From Adineta vaga (lineage: Eukaryota > Rotifera): a DNA stretch of 64,000 nt. This document shows, piece after piece, positions 43,844 through 56,077 of this stretch; the stretch's first letter is position 1; every line of letters starts with the position of its first letter. Location: NCBI GenBank assembly GCA_021613535.1, contig CP075493.1, positions 4,030,001-4,094,000 of the forward strand, in the 5' to 3' direction. A program made the position numbers and the translations under genes. A model generated the notes under the pieces. The model worked only from the letters and a program-made list of their open reading frames with translations, had not been told where the DNA came from and ran no database searches.

Positions 43844-44847
43844 ATGTCTTTAACATTATTATTGATCTGTCGTCGATCGATAGGTCTAACAAGTTTTTCA
43901 CAAATACGATCATCATTGGTACGTTAATTGAGTCTTAGTTTCGTAAAACGAAGAGTTAATTGAACGTTTCATTTAGCTTCGTCCAGTTCATTGTTCTTCG
44001 AATATTCTTATTGCTAAATCATCAACATTGAAATCTAAATATGGTTCATTAAATCCTTCACCACAAAATCCATTTCGTGAACCGACTGACGAAAAATCTC
44101 GTCGTCTTCAATTACAAGCACATATTCGTTTTCGTGAAAGATATCAATTAGATAATGATTATGAATTAATCTTTGCTTTACCACGACAACGTCTATATAG
44201 TTTATTACATTTATTATGTACATGTGCAACAGTTTCGATGATAGTATTTGTTGTAATGCATCTACATCGAGATTTACTTGATATGGAATCATTTGAAGAT
44301 GAAATTCATCGCAATGTTCCACCATGGATTCTTTATGCAGTGGCCACAGTAATTGGTTCAGCTTTTGCATCTAGTAAAAAAAGCAGAAAGTTTCTTTTCA
44401 TCGTTCGTTTTCATTCATTTTTCATCTCTAGTTTTGATTCTTATTACACGAATACCTATTCGATTGTATTATTCATCTGTTCGTCAATCGTATGCTTTAT
44501 TTTATCATCCACTAATCGGTGTATTTCGTCAAAAGAAGATTTTATTTGCAGATCATCAATATAAAATAGTTTCACAGAAATTAGATAGTATTAATGGACC
44601 AGAACGAACAACTAAAATTCGTATTCAACTTGGTACAGGTTTATTCTCAACGAAATATAATTTTTATCTAATCGAAAATTATTTCCGTTCAAAACGTGAT
44701 ATTAATCGATTGAAAAATAAAAATATTGAACAAGATACTAAAACAAATGAGAATGAGAAGTATCAAAGTGAAGAAGAGAGTAATATTTGGCAAACAGTTG
44801 TCGAAAAAAAAGATCAACCACAACGATCAAGAACGTTTTTTAAATAG
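43844..44847 (+). CDS. Predicted two-TM, probably mitochondrial membrane protein (TMEM186-like?)
   Basis: Three exons, 43844-43918, 43977-44373 and 44432-44847 (introns 58 bp each), 295 aa. The N-terminus is basic/hydrophobic with Arg, Ser and Leu but no acids (MSLTLLLICRRSIGLTSFSQ), like a mitochondrial presequence. After YELIFALPRQRLYSLL there are two TM helices (residues about 90-110 and 125-150). An RxPIRLYYSS segment and a lysine-rich soluble C-terminus follow. The topology resembles TMEM186/TMEM223-type complex I/IV assembly factors, but I cannot confirm the family. Confidence 0.7.
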
Positions 44848-45112
44848 AAAAAGAAATGTTTTTCTTTACTTTTGATGAAATAAAATTTAGTTCAATATCT
44901 TATCGATCTTTCATTGAAAACAATCGAGATTTATCCTATTGATCAAATACAATTATATCAGGAATTGATTAGATTTTATTTGTGTAAAAGGAAATGTTTT
45001 TAGATAGATGATCTGTGAAATATATTTATATTTATTAGAAGAAGAAGAAAGAATGAGAAAAATCTTCTGAATTGAATAAGACAGGAATTTCATGTACTTG
45101 AGTTTGTTATTT

Positions 45113-46156
45113 TTATTGAGATTGAATTGGAAATATTTGATTATTAACTACTAGTTGTGTTTTTCGGCATTGATTACGATATAAAAGAAATAGAACATAC
45201 AAAAATTGTCGACGAAATCGTTCAGATACACATACATAGATATAAAATGATATCTACAAAAAAAACCAACAAAGGCATAACAAATCTTAAGAAAATAGAT
45301 TATTTGAATCAATCATTCTTACTGCAAAGTATGTATAGAAAAGAATAGTTGCTATTGTGTATACAAATTGTATTCGTTGTAAAACAATTGCATCTATCAC
45401 TCTATTATTTGTTGCAGTCGAAACTGCAGTTAATGTAACAAATGGTATATTAGTAATGATATTGATTAGAACTTGTGTAAAAACCATTGTTGTCAATTGT
45501 TTCTCTGTTTCACGACGAACAAGTGGCATTGTTCGATAAGCTATTTGTTGAATATTTCGATAAGCTAAGATTCCAAATAAAACTGTTATAGTATCAGGTA
45601 AATAACCTGTGATACATAAAACAATAAAATAATATCTATAATTCGCGATATTATGATCAGGAGCAACACATGTAACTTTGCCTGTTATTGATGATATGAT
45701 CTGTTCTGTTGTGATAACATATAAAATCATATGTAGACTCCAAATAATTGTAAATAATACCATTAAATAGTGAGCTATTTTAATATTACTCCATTTTTGC
45801 CAACGTTGACGAGTTGACGTAGCAAAATATTGATCAATCATTGCTAAACATAGACATGTGTACGACATAAGAGAACAGAATACAAAAAGTGTCGATCGAA
45901 ATTTACAAAGTGTTACTGACATTGTACCCCAATCCATATCAAAACCAACCATCATAATACGGAAAAAAAGACCGAAGAGTAATTGACCAATATTTACAAA
46001 TGACATTATTGTTAAATAGAATGCACATGAACTTTCTCGAAATGTTCGAAGACTACAAAATACGATAATATTCAATATTTGACCGATAATACCCATGATG
46101 AGAGTAGGAAAACCTCCATAAATTGTTAGTTTTTGTCCAAGATATATTAGTGACAT
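45113..46156 (-). CDS. Orphan rhodopsin-like G-protein coupled receptor, two exons
   Basis: Exon 1, 46156-45323, has TM1-TM7. A GTAAGA donor and a TTTTTTTTGTAG acceptor, 69-bp intron, lead to exon 2, 45253-45113. This adds the end of TM7 and the tail (ISFYIYVCVSERFRRQFLYV) for 324 aa. Read without splicing, the protein would stop prematurely inside TM7. TM1 has the Gly-x-x-x-Asn pattern (GIIGQILNII). TM3 ends in IDQYFAT, so the DRY Arg is replaced by Gln, which is unusual. Conserved Cys occur before TM3 and in loop 2. Ligand unknown. Confidence 0.85.
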
Positions 46157-46756
46157 AACTAATAACTACAATGGATGTTTATTTAATACGTTAATATTTC
46201 AAATTCATAACATGTAACTCAATTTTGAAAAACATGAAAGATAAGAACATCGTTCATTTTGATAATTAAAACATTGTAATCATCTACCTTATATATTTAT
46301 AAGCAGATATTGAAGGATATCTGATCTCATTTCTGTATCAAATGTCTTTGTCAGATTAAGAATATCGTATGATCTGAAAGTTTCCTGTTATATCAGGATT
46401 AAGGCAATTTATCATAGTTCTTTTTTTTCCAAAGATAAACTATGATGCACTCATTAGTTTCTCTCTCTCTCGAAGAAGAAGAAGAATAATTAATAAACTT
46501 CAAACAAATTTATCCGATAGTTTCAACTAAATATATCATAGTAGAAAAGAATTTTTCTCGTTCTTCGAACGATGTTTGTATTGATGAAGAATAGTTTTTC
46601 GTTCTTTCTTTCATCACTACTGTTTCTCGATTGTAGAGGAGCATTCGTTGTTAAGAAAACAAAATACACTTGATTATCTTCATATACATGCGTGATTAGA
46701 AAAAATGAATTTTATTGTGATGAATACAAAATTTTCAGTGATTAAAAAGATCAAAA
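46157..46756. other. Intergenic, nothing recognised
   Basis: AT-rich spacer with a GAAGAAGAAGAA run near 46476. No gene seen. Confidence 0.4.
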
Positions 46757-46945
46757 TTAGTTCTGAGGTCGGTCTGTCATACTAGCTGTAACAAGACTAT
46801 CGGAAGGTGCTGTTTCATTTTGAGATGATGTAACACCACCAGCGGCTGGTGGACGAGATGATGATTGTTCAATCGCTGCTTCAACTAGTTCACTTGTTTT
46901 AGCAGGTTGACTAATTTTATGTTGTTCCATAGCTGATGAAGACAT
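46757..46945 (-). CDS. Small disordered Ser/Thr/Ala-rich protein
   Basis: 62-aa frame, MSSSAMEQHKISQPAKTSEL then Gln/Ser/Pro/Ala-rich sequence. No hydrophobic stretch, no known motif. Its style (short, polar, single exon) is like the pair at 30924 and 31483, although no shared motif is visible. It is followed by an AT-rich 3' flank. Coding status rests on codon use and a clean start only. Confidence 0.4.
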   Translation of the reverse strand: MSSSAMEQHKISQPAKTSELVEAAIEQSSSRPPAAGGVTSSQNETAPSDSLVTASMTDRPQN

Positions 46946-47470
46946 GTTTGTTTGTTGGAAGTAAAAAATGTAAAAATTGGTGTGTTTGAGTAAAATAATA
47001 AAAAGAAAATTCTACGTCTGTTTGTTCTTTTTATAGACGAAGAAGAGAAAGCGAACTCTGTTTTTCTTTCTTCTCTATTGGCGATGAATAACCTTCATCA
47101 TTTCATATTATTCAAATAAAATGAATAATCTTTTTTCTAATAATTAATATACAAATCTAACTATCATAATAAAATCAAATATGTTATTTTCAAATGCAAT
47201 CATTGATATTTCATTACTTTCTTTATTTTACATAAAGCATATAGTAGATTTTTGTCCTTAAGACAGACTTTAAGTTTAATCCATCATCACACTTATTTCT
47301 TTCTTTTTTTTTATTGGAAATCAGTTCATGATCAAGTGTTCTTTCTTTGATTCACTTGTTAATCTTCACAGATGATATATTCAAATTTATCGAACTTAAA
47401 TATCATTTGTCTATGATTGAATGCAAAAAGATATTGTGTAAATCACTTAAGAGAACAGTTGGACTATTGA
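46946..47470. other. Divergent spacer
   Basis: AT-rich, between the small protein and the tail-collar gene. No gene seen. Confidence 0.4.
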
Positions 47471-49741
47471 ATGATGTTTTATTCAATTTCATATTTGATT
47501 CTTACTGTCGTAGTAAGTACTAATGCCTTCAGTAATGACACAGTCGATTTATTCGATCGATCCGAAGGTGATAGTAAATCTACAAATATATCTACGATCG
47601 ATCGTTCAGGTGTTTTTGAACAATTGACGAATTATACATTAGGTGTTCTTGATAATTTTCTACCTGGAGGAACGGGTGTAAAAGAAAATATTGGCAATGT
47701 TGTTTTTAATGTTCATCATTTTACACAATTTCTTTTTGATGGACATTATATTTATGTTTATAGTCCAAAAAAGAATGAAGAAAATATTCATGAACCTCGA
47801 AAGTGGACATTCTTCTATGTACCTATCCTACAACCAGTTCAATCATCGTTACTTTCACCTTGGGTATCACTTAATAAACTCGAAGTACGTATTCGATTAG
47901 CTTTGGGCACATCGAAAGTTCAAGAAGCTGCTCGTCAAGCTATTATCAATCAATTTGATGATGAAACAGTACAAAAATATTCTCGATCATGGGTTATTGC
48001 TCCTTTAATGCTTGATTCTCTTTCTGCTTATATTGTTACTGCTGGTTCAATTCCAGTTCCAGGTGTCACACCATTTCGTATTGACAATCCAAATTCGGAT
48101 ACGATTATATTACGTTTTGCCAGTTTAACCAAAGAAGTTTCATTAGTCATTGCTGCTGGTTTACTAATTGGAGATTTTGATATAGAAGTTTCACTTTATT
48201 TCTCTGGTATGCATCGAGTTCGAACCAATATGATGACAATTACAGCGACTCAAATTCAATCCGTTCTAAGTAAAACAATTGCAGATGGTGGTGTAACAAA
48301 TGTGACATATATTCATCGAGAACAAGCAACAAATTTTATTGCAAAATATCTAACAAATGTTAAAAAATTGATCTATATCGAAGATTTCAATGCTAATACA
48401 TCACTAATGACTTATGGTTTACAAGAACAACTTGGCTCGATCTTTCAAGAAAGTATGAGCAATGCGAAAGAGATACATATTAAAGCGAATGCTTTTAATC
48501 AAGTATGGCAATCGATTGATCTTCATCCAGATCGTATAACAAGTGAAATGAATAAGATGTTTACATTTAATCAAACAGAAACAGATAAACGAAATAATAA
48601 AGAAAATTATTATTCAATCAATCAATTAAAAGATTGTCCTTTACCAAGTCATACGACATTACAGACACGTCTTCAAACACTTTTTATTTCTTGTAATAGA
48701 AATCCAGATAATAATCAACAAAATACGAAAAATCAAGAATATGAAAATGCTACTCATGATGTTGTTTCGGAAACAGATATTAAGAATGCTGCATCACAAG
48801 TATCGATTGAAGGCAGTTGGCAAGGTACAAAATTCATTCCAAAATCATTCAAAGTATTTCGATTAATCGATGTAGTAGATCGATTACAAGTTGCGATTAT
48901 TTCCAAACAACTTCTAGCTGAAAAAGCCAATGGAGCTGTTATTCGAAGAATTAGTGCTTCAGCATCATTATCAAATGCATTGAATATCTTTGCTTCGTTA
49001 GACAATGCAACTTTATTTGCATCATTAGAAAATACTACTCTTTTAACATTGTTAAACAATACAAATTTAACACCAATAATTAATATCGATAATCCAAATT
49101 TATCTGTACCTACATCGAGTTTTCTTACTGGTGAAATCAAATTATATGCTGGTTCATCTTCTCCTGAATCTCCATGGTTATTATGCGATGGTTCTATTGT
49201 TTCTCGAACTGAATATTCACGATTATTTTCAGTTATTGGTACAAAATATGGTCAAGGAAATAATTCACAAACATTTCGTTTACCTGATTTACGTGGTCGA
49301 ATACCGATGGGCGTTGATTCTGAACAAATACGTCTTATAAACGCGACAGATATTGGCAGAGAAGGTGGACAAACTAGTCATACATTAACTATTGATCAAT
49401 TACCAACGCATAGACATGATTCAGGCACATTTGAAACATCATCGGATGGACATCATACTCATCATATTCATGATCCTGGTCATAATCATGGTGGTTTTAC
49501 TAATACATACGCTGTTTCATCATCATCAAGAAATAGTTATGGAGAACATAATTCTCAAACTAATGGTTATCGACAATGGCAATCCTTTATTATACCACCA
49601 GCAGTAACAAAAATATCTTTACAGTCGAATGGTAATCATACTCATAAATTAACAGGTCATTCAGGTATAATCGGACAGAATCAATCATTTTCCATTCTAC
49701 CTCCATTTCAAACATTCTATTATATTATCTATGCTAACTGA
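47471..49741 (+). CDS. Secreted protein with a phage tail-collar domain
   Basis: Intronless, 756 aa. The N-terminus is a signal peptide (MMFYSISYLILTVVVSTNAF). Residues about 40-550 have no domain I can name, although this part is beta/alpha mixed and lacks Cys-rich animal modules. Residues about 553-756 match the phage Tail Collar fold: GEIKLYAGSSSPESPWLLCD, G (S/T)xYGxGNNSQTFRLPDLRGR, GREGGQTSHTL, LPTHRHDSG, a His-rich loop (HHTHHIHDPGHNHGG, HTHKLTGHSG) and the end ILPPFQTFYYIIYA. In phage short-tail fibres the His-x-His loops bind metal and the domain trimerises at the tail tip. Such a domain in an intronless animal gene with an added eukaryotic-style signal peptide suggests horizontal gain. 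It is convergent with POFUT1, 83 bp away. Confidence 0.88.
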   Translation: MMFYSISYLILTVVVSTNAFSNDTVDLFDRSEGDSKSTNISTIDRSGVFEQLTNYTLGVLDNFLPGGTGVKENIGNVVFNVHHFTQFLFDGHYIYVYSPKKNEENIHEPRKWTFFYVPILQPVQSSLLSPWVSLNKLEVRIRLALGTSKVQEAARQAIINQFDDETVQKYSRSWVIAPLMLDSLSAYIVTAGSIPVPGVTPFRIDNPNSDTIILRFASLTKEVSLVIAAGLLIGDFDIEVSLYFSGMHRVRTNMMTITATQIQSVLSKTIADGGVTNVTYIHREQATNFIAKYLTNVKKLIYIEDFNANTSLMTYGLQEQLGSIFQESMSNAKEIHIKANAFNQVWQSIDLHPDRITSEMNKMFTFNQTETDKRNNKENYYSINQLKDCPLPSHTTLQTRLQTLFISCNRNPDNNQQNTKNQEYENATHDVVSETDIKNAASQVSIEGSWQGTKFIPKSFKVFRLIDVVDRLQVAIISKQLLAEKANGAVIRRISASASLSNALNIFASLDNATLFASLENTTLLTLLNNTNLTPIINIDNPNLSVPTSSFLTGEIKLYAGSSSPESPWLLCDGSIVSRTEYSRLFSVIGTKYGQGNNSQTFRLPDLRGRIPMGVDSEQIRLINATDIGREGGQTSHTLTIDQLPTHRHDSGTFETSSDGHHTHHIHDPGHNHGGFTNTYAVSSSSRNSYGEHNSQTNGYRQWQSFIIPPAVTKISLQSNGNHTHKLTGHSGIIGQNQSFSILPPFQTFYYIIYAN

Positions 49742-49824
49742 TCTCAAATTTTTTTCTTTGTTAAAAAAAAAGTTTTTGATTTATTATTTTTATTATTCTC
49801 ATAAAATACAATATAATTTATTTC

Positions 49825-51038
49825 CTAATTACTAAAACCCCAAAATGCACTAGGTAGATTTTTTACATCTCTTGCACGTTTAACAATCGATGTAAATGAA
49901 GATACACAATTACCAATAAAATAATCAGCATGTGCTAACATCGCTACATCAATAACAGGTAACCATGGATCTAAATGTTTCACATATACACGTTGAGCCG
50001 AAAGATGTTCTTCGATTTCTTTAATCATTGGTCGTCGATCTGTTGCAACATAAATATGATGTATTCGTGTACGAATGACAACATTTTTTAATAAACGAAG
50101 AATATCATCATCAGATGGATAACATAATTTTCGAGTAACGAAAAGATCTGATAAAGCTGAAAGATCTAAACATTGAGGTGCAGCCATATATGAACGAGAT
50201 CGATACGATTCAACGTTAGCACAAGCTCTTTCCCAATCCAGATCATTTCGAAGATGAATTCCTAAAACAAAAAGAAAATCGACGAAATCAATTAAACGAA
50301 GAATTTTATTCTATTTACCTATATAAGATTGATTATTGAATAGATTTTGTTGATGTTGTCGAACTTCATTCATAATAGTGTCAGACCAAGTCATATATTT
50401 TTGTAAATAACGATATTTAGCTTCCATCGGAAATGAAGCAGGTGCTCCTTTTAGAGCTATGACTGGATATTGATCAGGTGGAAATGTTTGCTTCCATTGA
50501 TTAATTGAATAATCATCATAATTAAGATTATATCCAACTGTATCAATAAAATCAACATTTAATTCATCCCAAAATGGTCCAAATGGATTGCCTTCTTTCA
50601 TTTTACAATCTGATTTAGGTTTATCCGGTGTTAACCAACAGAAACCAATACGTGATTCAACTGGCCAAATAATTGGTGCAAGTCCATGCAGGAAATCTTG
50701 AGCATCAATAACACGATGATATGAACGAAGAGATTCGAGTTGAAACCATTCAGAATATGGAATATTCTTATAAGTTCGCCACTGTATTATTTATAAAAAG
50801 ACAAGAATTTAGTATTTTTCTAAAATTATATACTCACAGGTGGAACAATCAATGTTCGATTAAGTAATTTTGCAAATGCTAAGCCGCCAAGAAAATGTTC
50901 CGCTTGATTACCGAATCGGCCCATGCATAAACAAAAAATAATATAACCATTTGGATCAATTTCATTCTGTTCTTTTACTGTTCTAACTCCAAGAATAGAT
51001 AACGACAATATTACAAAACTATATATAAAGAAATTCAT
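49825..51038 (-). CDS. POFUT1: GDP-fucose protein O-fucosyltransferase 1
   Basis: Three exons, 51038-50838, 50781-50319 and 50261-49825 (introns 57 bp each), 366 aa. The ER signal peptide is [17 protein letters not shown]. The N-terminal signature is [20 protein letters not shown] then [16 protein letters not shown], typical of POFUT1, with the GRFGNQ loop contacting GDP-fucose. The [13 protein letters not shown] motif holds the catalytic-site Arg of the family. The C-terminal [17 protein letters not shown] block completes the GT-B fold (GT65). It adds O-fucose to EGF repeats, for example of Notch. There is no clear KDEL-type signal at the C-terminus (ends FWGFSN). Confidence 0.95.
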
Positions 51039-51593
51039 CTAAAAGTTTATGTGCATACACATCAGAAATGAATTGATACTATTTTTATATAAAACAGAGT
51101 AAATTATAGAGGAGAGGAAGAAAGGAAACACTTTAGTGACAAATGAATAGTGAAGCACATAAATGAGTTCAATTTGTGTGAAGTGACTTGATAGAATCAT
51201 TTACGTCGAGAATTTATTTGAAAATAGACCCGTCAATTCTTGTGTGACACGTTGAACAACAGTTGTTTGATGATAGAAAACAAAGTATTTTTGTATTAAC
51301 TATCAACTATATATAGTGACATCTTTAAAATACAGAGATAAATTTGAAATGAAATTTTCATTCATAACAAATCAAGGAAGAACTACAAGTTTCAATCAAA
51401 TGAATTATTTCAGGAAATTTCATCGATCTACGTATAATTTACAATGGAGATTGTTGTTAGTTACTGAGATGAAAATTATGTGTAGATGGTGACAATAATA
51501 ATGTTTTAAAAGTAAAATCAGATGAATATTTCTTTTTCACGAAGTTTTTAACAATTAGAATAAAGAAAATTGATTTTCTAATTTAGATCAAAG
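51039..51593. other. Divergent spacer POFUT1 / CFAP58
   Basis: AT-rich; promoter region for both. TTTTCTAATTTAG, with its AG 7 nt before the CFAP58 ATG, may be a trans-splice or 5'-UTR acceptor. Confidence 0.45.
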
Positions 51594-54500
51594 ATGTCTG
51601 ATGGTCATCAGACGCCGGATAATACCGGTGCACCAGGTTCTGCAATGCCATCATCGGATGTTGAAACAACGAAAAAACCATCATCAATTCTAAGAACAGC
51701 TTTCGATGATGCTGCTCTTCAATCTATGGAAGAAGATTATCAAGTAAACATTCATTGATTTTCATTCAAATGAATAAATCTTTTGGCAAATATTGTATTC
51801 TAGGCTACTCTTACGGAATTAGTTGGTGGCGATCGAAGTTTAGATAAACTTCGTACAGAATATGAAAAACTCCACAAAGCTTTAGTAAAATCACATGATA
51901 GTGAAAAGCGATTGATGCAAAAATGTCGAGAATTGAATTCTGAACTTATGACCAATTCTGCTAAAGTTCAAGCAGCTATGAAATTAAGTGAAGAAGATAA
52001 AAATACGATTAGTTCTCTACAGAAAGAAATCGATAAAGCTTGGAAAATGGTTGATGCTGCTCATGAAAAAGAACAAAGAGCAAAGGAAACAATACAAAGT
52101 TTAAGAATTGAAATCAATAATTTGAGTAATTTAGTCGAACAAGGAGCAGGTACGAGCAGAAATCGATTGAAATGCAAATCATATTAATACGAGTGTGAAT
52201 TCTACTTATGCATATAGTTTTAAATAATCTTTCACATTGAAATACAAACTTTGATAGAACATTCGAGTATCTGATTGTATCAAAAGGATAACTTCGAAAT
52301 ATCTTGGTTTTGTATATCACATTTCGTTTGCTTTTTAAATTCATGCACATAAATGTACCGAATATTGAAAAACGAAATTCAAAGACATTGATCACTAACA
52401 GTTATAAAATGAAAAAAGAATGTTTGTCATCATTTGTTCTGATCGATTAATATTCTATGAAATTCTTGTATATAGGAATGAGTGTTGGACAAGAACAAGA
52501 TGTGAATGATTTAATGAATGCTCGTGTTGAATTAACACAAGAACGAGATAAATTATTGAATGATTTAACACAAATACGTCGTGAACTTGATTTAAGTTTC
52601 GTAAAACAGAGTGATTTACAAAAAGAAATTCAAATATCCAATGAACAAATTCTTGATTTACAAGAAAAAATCAATCAATTAAAAAATGAAAATACCAAAG
52701 AATCGAAAAAACGAGTGTGATCAATTGTTCTTAATTTTTCCATTGATGAGTTTTTACTTTTGTTTCCTAGGAACAAATTGAATTAGAATTGAAAGCAAAT
52801 AAACAGAATCTAGATGTGAAAAATGCGGAAGCAAGATCTCAAGCAACACAATTCGAAGCTCAGCAACAAGAATTAAAGAAAGCTCAACAACATCTTCGAC
52901 AATTAAAAGATGATAATATTCGTTTAACTAAAGAAAATCAAATCATTCAAGTTCGTTTTGATAATTCTCGTATACAATTTACAGAACTTACAGCCACAAA
53001 TGAAAAATTAGCAAATGATTATGCACGTCGTGCTCTTGATTTGAAAGAGAAAGATGATGAAATTAACTATCTACGTAAAGATCGTGATAGTGAACAAAAG
53101 AAAAAAGATTTTGCTGAAAAACGTTTACGATTAGTCGAAGATCAAATGGGTGACGTTGATCAAAAACGTGAAACATTACGTTCAACTGTGTCATTATTGG
53201 AACAAGAAATTGATCAATTTAAAAAAGCACATGATGACTTTGAAAAACAAATCAATGTTTTAACACGTGACCGTGAACAATTGAATACGACATGTAAAAA
53301 ATTAATTGCTGATAATCAAAAACAAGCTGATCAAGTTAAAAGTGTTGATCAATCGAAACGAACTCTAGAACAAGATATTTCCAATTATAAAGATGAAGCA
53401 GCAAAACGACGAAAGATTATTACGAAACTGGAAAAAGAACGAGATCGGTAAGAATGATTTTACATGAATAAAATTATTGTTTTCTTTTGCTAAATTAGTT
53501 ATATACAGGAAGCCGGTGGATTAACAACACAAGTTCTCGGTTTTATGGAAGAAGTGAAAAAGAAAGATCTGGATATATTTGATCTTAAGAAGAAAATTGC
53601 AGAATTAGATACTCGATTGAAACAACAAAAAAATCTGTATGAAGCTGTTCGATCGGATCGTAATCTTTATTCGAAAAATTTAATTGAATCTCAAGATGAA
53701 GTTGGTGAAATGAGACGTAAATTAAAGATTATGCACCATCAAATTGATCAATTAAAAGAAGAAATTCAAGGAAAAGAACAAGATCTAGTTCGTGCACAAG
53801 TTGATCATGATCGAGTTAAAAAAGAGAAAGAACAATTAACAATCAATGTTGAACAATTGAGAAAAGATGCAGCGAAAAAAGAAGAAGCTTATGCAAGTCA
53901 ACAAGCGGAATTTGAACGATTAAATAAACAGCTATCAGAATCAAATGATGAACGAAAAAAACAAATGAAGCAATTACAACAAGTATGTACTTTTTGACTT
54001 TTGTTTTCCGTTTCGAAAAATTCAAATGATTTCATCTTTAGATTATTGCTGAACGTGATGTTCTCGGTACACAACTTGTTCGTCGAAATGATGAACTTGC
54101 ACTTCTTTATGAAAAAATGAAAATTCAACATTCAACATTAAACAAAGGCGAACTTCAATATAAAGGTCGTCTGGAAGATATTCGTATATTAAAATTAGAA
54201 CTAAAGAAACTTCGTCATGAAAAAGGTACATTACAAGATAAAGTATTTAGTACAAATGATCTTAAACGTGAACTTTTCCATATTCAACGTGAATTAATAC
54301 GTGAACGTACACGTTGTCGAGCATTAGAAGAAGAATTAGAAAATCCATTGAATGTTCATCGATGGAGAAAATTAGAAGCAAGTGATCCATCAACATTTGA
54401 ATTAATACAAAAAATTCAATTACTTCAAAAACGTTTAATACAAAAAACGGAAGAAGTTGTTCAAAAAGAATTATTAATACAAGAAAAAGAAAAATTATAT

Positions 54501-55028
54501 GCAGAACTTAAACGTATCTTAGGTATGATTTCATTATTTGTTTTTCATATTTATAATACAATCGATCTATCTTGTTTTTCTCAGCTCGACAACCCGGTCC
54601 TGAATGTGCTGAGCAATTGTCGATCTATCAAGAAACATTGAAAGCCAAAACTAAACAATTAAAAGCATTAGCAGGTGAAGTAAATATGTATGAAAGTCAA
54701 ATTGATGATTATAAATATGAAATTGATAAACTCAATCGACAATTAACGGAAGTACGACAAAAATATTTTCTTCTCAAGAAAAAACAAGCAATGATTAAAG
54801 AAAAAGAACGTTTAACACAGATGCAACAAGTAACAACAACAATCAATGGTGTTACATTACAACAACCACCTCCAGATCTTATTCAACCACATCGATCACA
54901 GTAAATTGATTTTGCTCTTCGAAATTTCAATCATATGTTCTCTATTCGTTTTTTTTAGTGAACAACCACGTTTTACTGGTGGTGGATTTAATCTTAAATC
55001 AATTCCAAAACCTCCAAGTGATATCTAA
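51594..55028 (+). CDS. CFAP58: Cilia- and flagella-associated protein 58
   Basis: Eight exons: 51594-51743, 51804-52149, 52476-52714, 52771-53447, 53499-53982, 54042-54522, 54585-54900 and 54959-55028; 920 aa (human 872). Almost entirely coiled coil. Diagnostic blocks: EKLHKALVKSHDSEKRL, KCRELNSELMTNSAKVQAAM, SLQKEIDKAWKMVDAA, NLYEAVRSDRNLYSKNLIES, RRNDELALLYEKMKIQ, RCRALEEELENPLNVHRWRK and LARQPGPE, and the C-terminal RFTGGGFNL. These match CFAP58 (CCDC147), needed for axoneme and intraflagellar structures in motile cilia. Intron 2 (326 bp) is the only longer intron. An AATAAA is at about 55100. Confidence 0.96.
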
Positions 55029-55151
55029 TTAGATTTGTGTATGTTTTTATGAAGATAAACTGAATAGACAAAGTATTTTCAATATTTATATATACTGTTT
55101 TAATAAATCATTTTCATACTCTTACTATAATACTTTATTCACTTTTTGGTA

Positions 55152-55373
55152 GAGATGTCTGGGGTAATTCGGATCAACTGTAACACCTTCCCACTTTTTT
55201 CGCTAATACTTTTTTTTGGTATATGGTATCAAGGAGCTCCTTTCACCAGTAGATAGAACATGTTTGGTCCTAGTTGTGGTAAAAAATCTCTTTTCTATCA
55301 CGTCTCACTACTGAGAACGAAACAAAACATGATCGATGACTCGAATATTGATTCGAATTACCCCAGACGTCTC
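55152..55373. mobile_element. 222-bp Tc1/mariner-type MITE with TA target duplication
   Basis: Inverted ends of about 26 bp, differing at only two positions. The left end begins GAGATGTCTGGGGTAATTCG at 55152 and the right end is its complement, finishing at 55373. Both sides are flanked by TA (55150-55151 and 55374-55375). No transposase frame of its own. TA duplication plus such ends is typical of Tc1/mariner-derived non-autonomous elements. It lies between CFAP58 and the next coding exons. Confidence 0.8.
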
Positions 55374-56077
55374 TATATTGAATATTTATTTACAGAAAAA
55401 ATATGTCCTTTTCTCTTCTATATTCAATCAATATGTCTTTGTGGATGTTCATATTCATTTGTAACATTACCGATTAATCGATTTTTTACAATTTTATAAC
55501 AAAAAAATTTAAGATTATTTGTGTTACAAGTCAATGGATTATTAATATTCTTATTTAATTACCATTTAAATTTGATATTTTATTAGTAAAGAATTTCTAA
55601 CAATATATTAAAGAAAACAAAATTTTTTCATTTTTAGTATTGTTCTATCCCACAATGGTTATCGAAATACACGATAATTATTACTATAATTATTCTATCA
55701 TTGATTACATTTGGTTTAAATCTATTAATATTTAAATTTGTTCATTCATCTTCACGTCGAATTCATCATCAACAAGCGACGATGATTCCAGGATCTTTAA
55801 TTGATCGTCCACAACAACAACAACAATCAACAATTAATCGTAATGATTTATATTTATTATTGGATGGACACCAATATTTTTTCTTCTAGCTATTGATTAT
55901 GATTATCGTGTTAGTTTACTTGTATATGCACTTTTTCAAATTTTAGCTGTTATTAGCTTATTTATTTCTATATGTGATTTGATCTTCTGTAATCAAGCTT
56001 TAAGACGATATTTAAAAGACAAATTTTCATTTAAAAAAATGTTCGAATATTTTTGTTGTTTATTCTTAAAGAAATAA
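55260..56077 (+). CDS. Small multi-pass membrane protein, start apparently within the MITE
   Basis: Three exons in phase, 55260-55460, 55638-55839 and 55890-56077, 196 aa. Hydrophobic segments are at about 45-65 (CPFLFYIQSICLCGCSYSFYC), 75-98 (IIITIIILSLITFGLNLLIF) and 145-168 (LLVYALFQILAVISLFISIC). The last two exons and the second half of the first are credible coding sequence. The first about 38 codons, including the ATG, come from the inserted element at 55152-55373. An alternative is that exon 1 really starts after the ATTTACAG acceptor (AG at about 55395) and the true first exon was lost or is not recognised. Family unknown, tetraspan-like. Confidence 0.5.
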
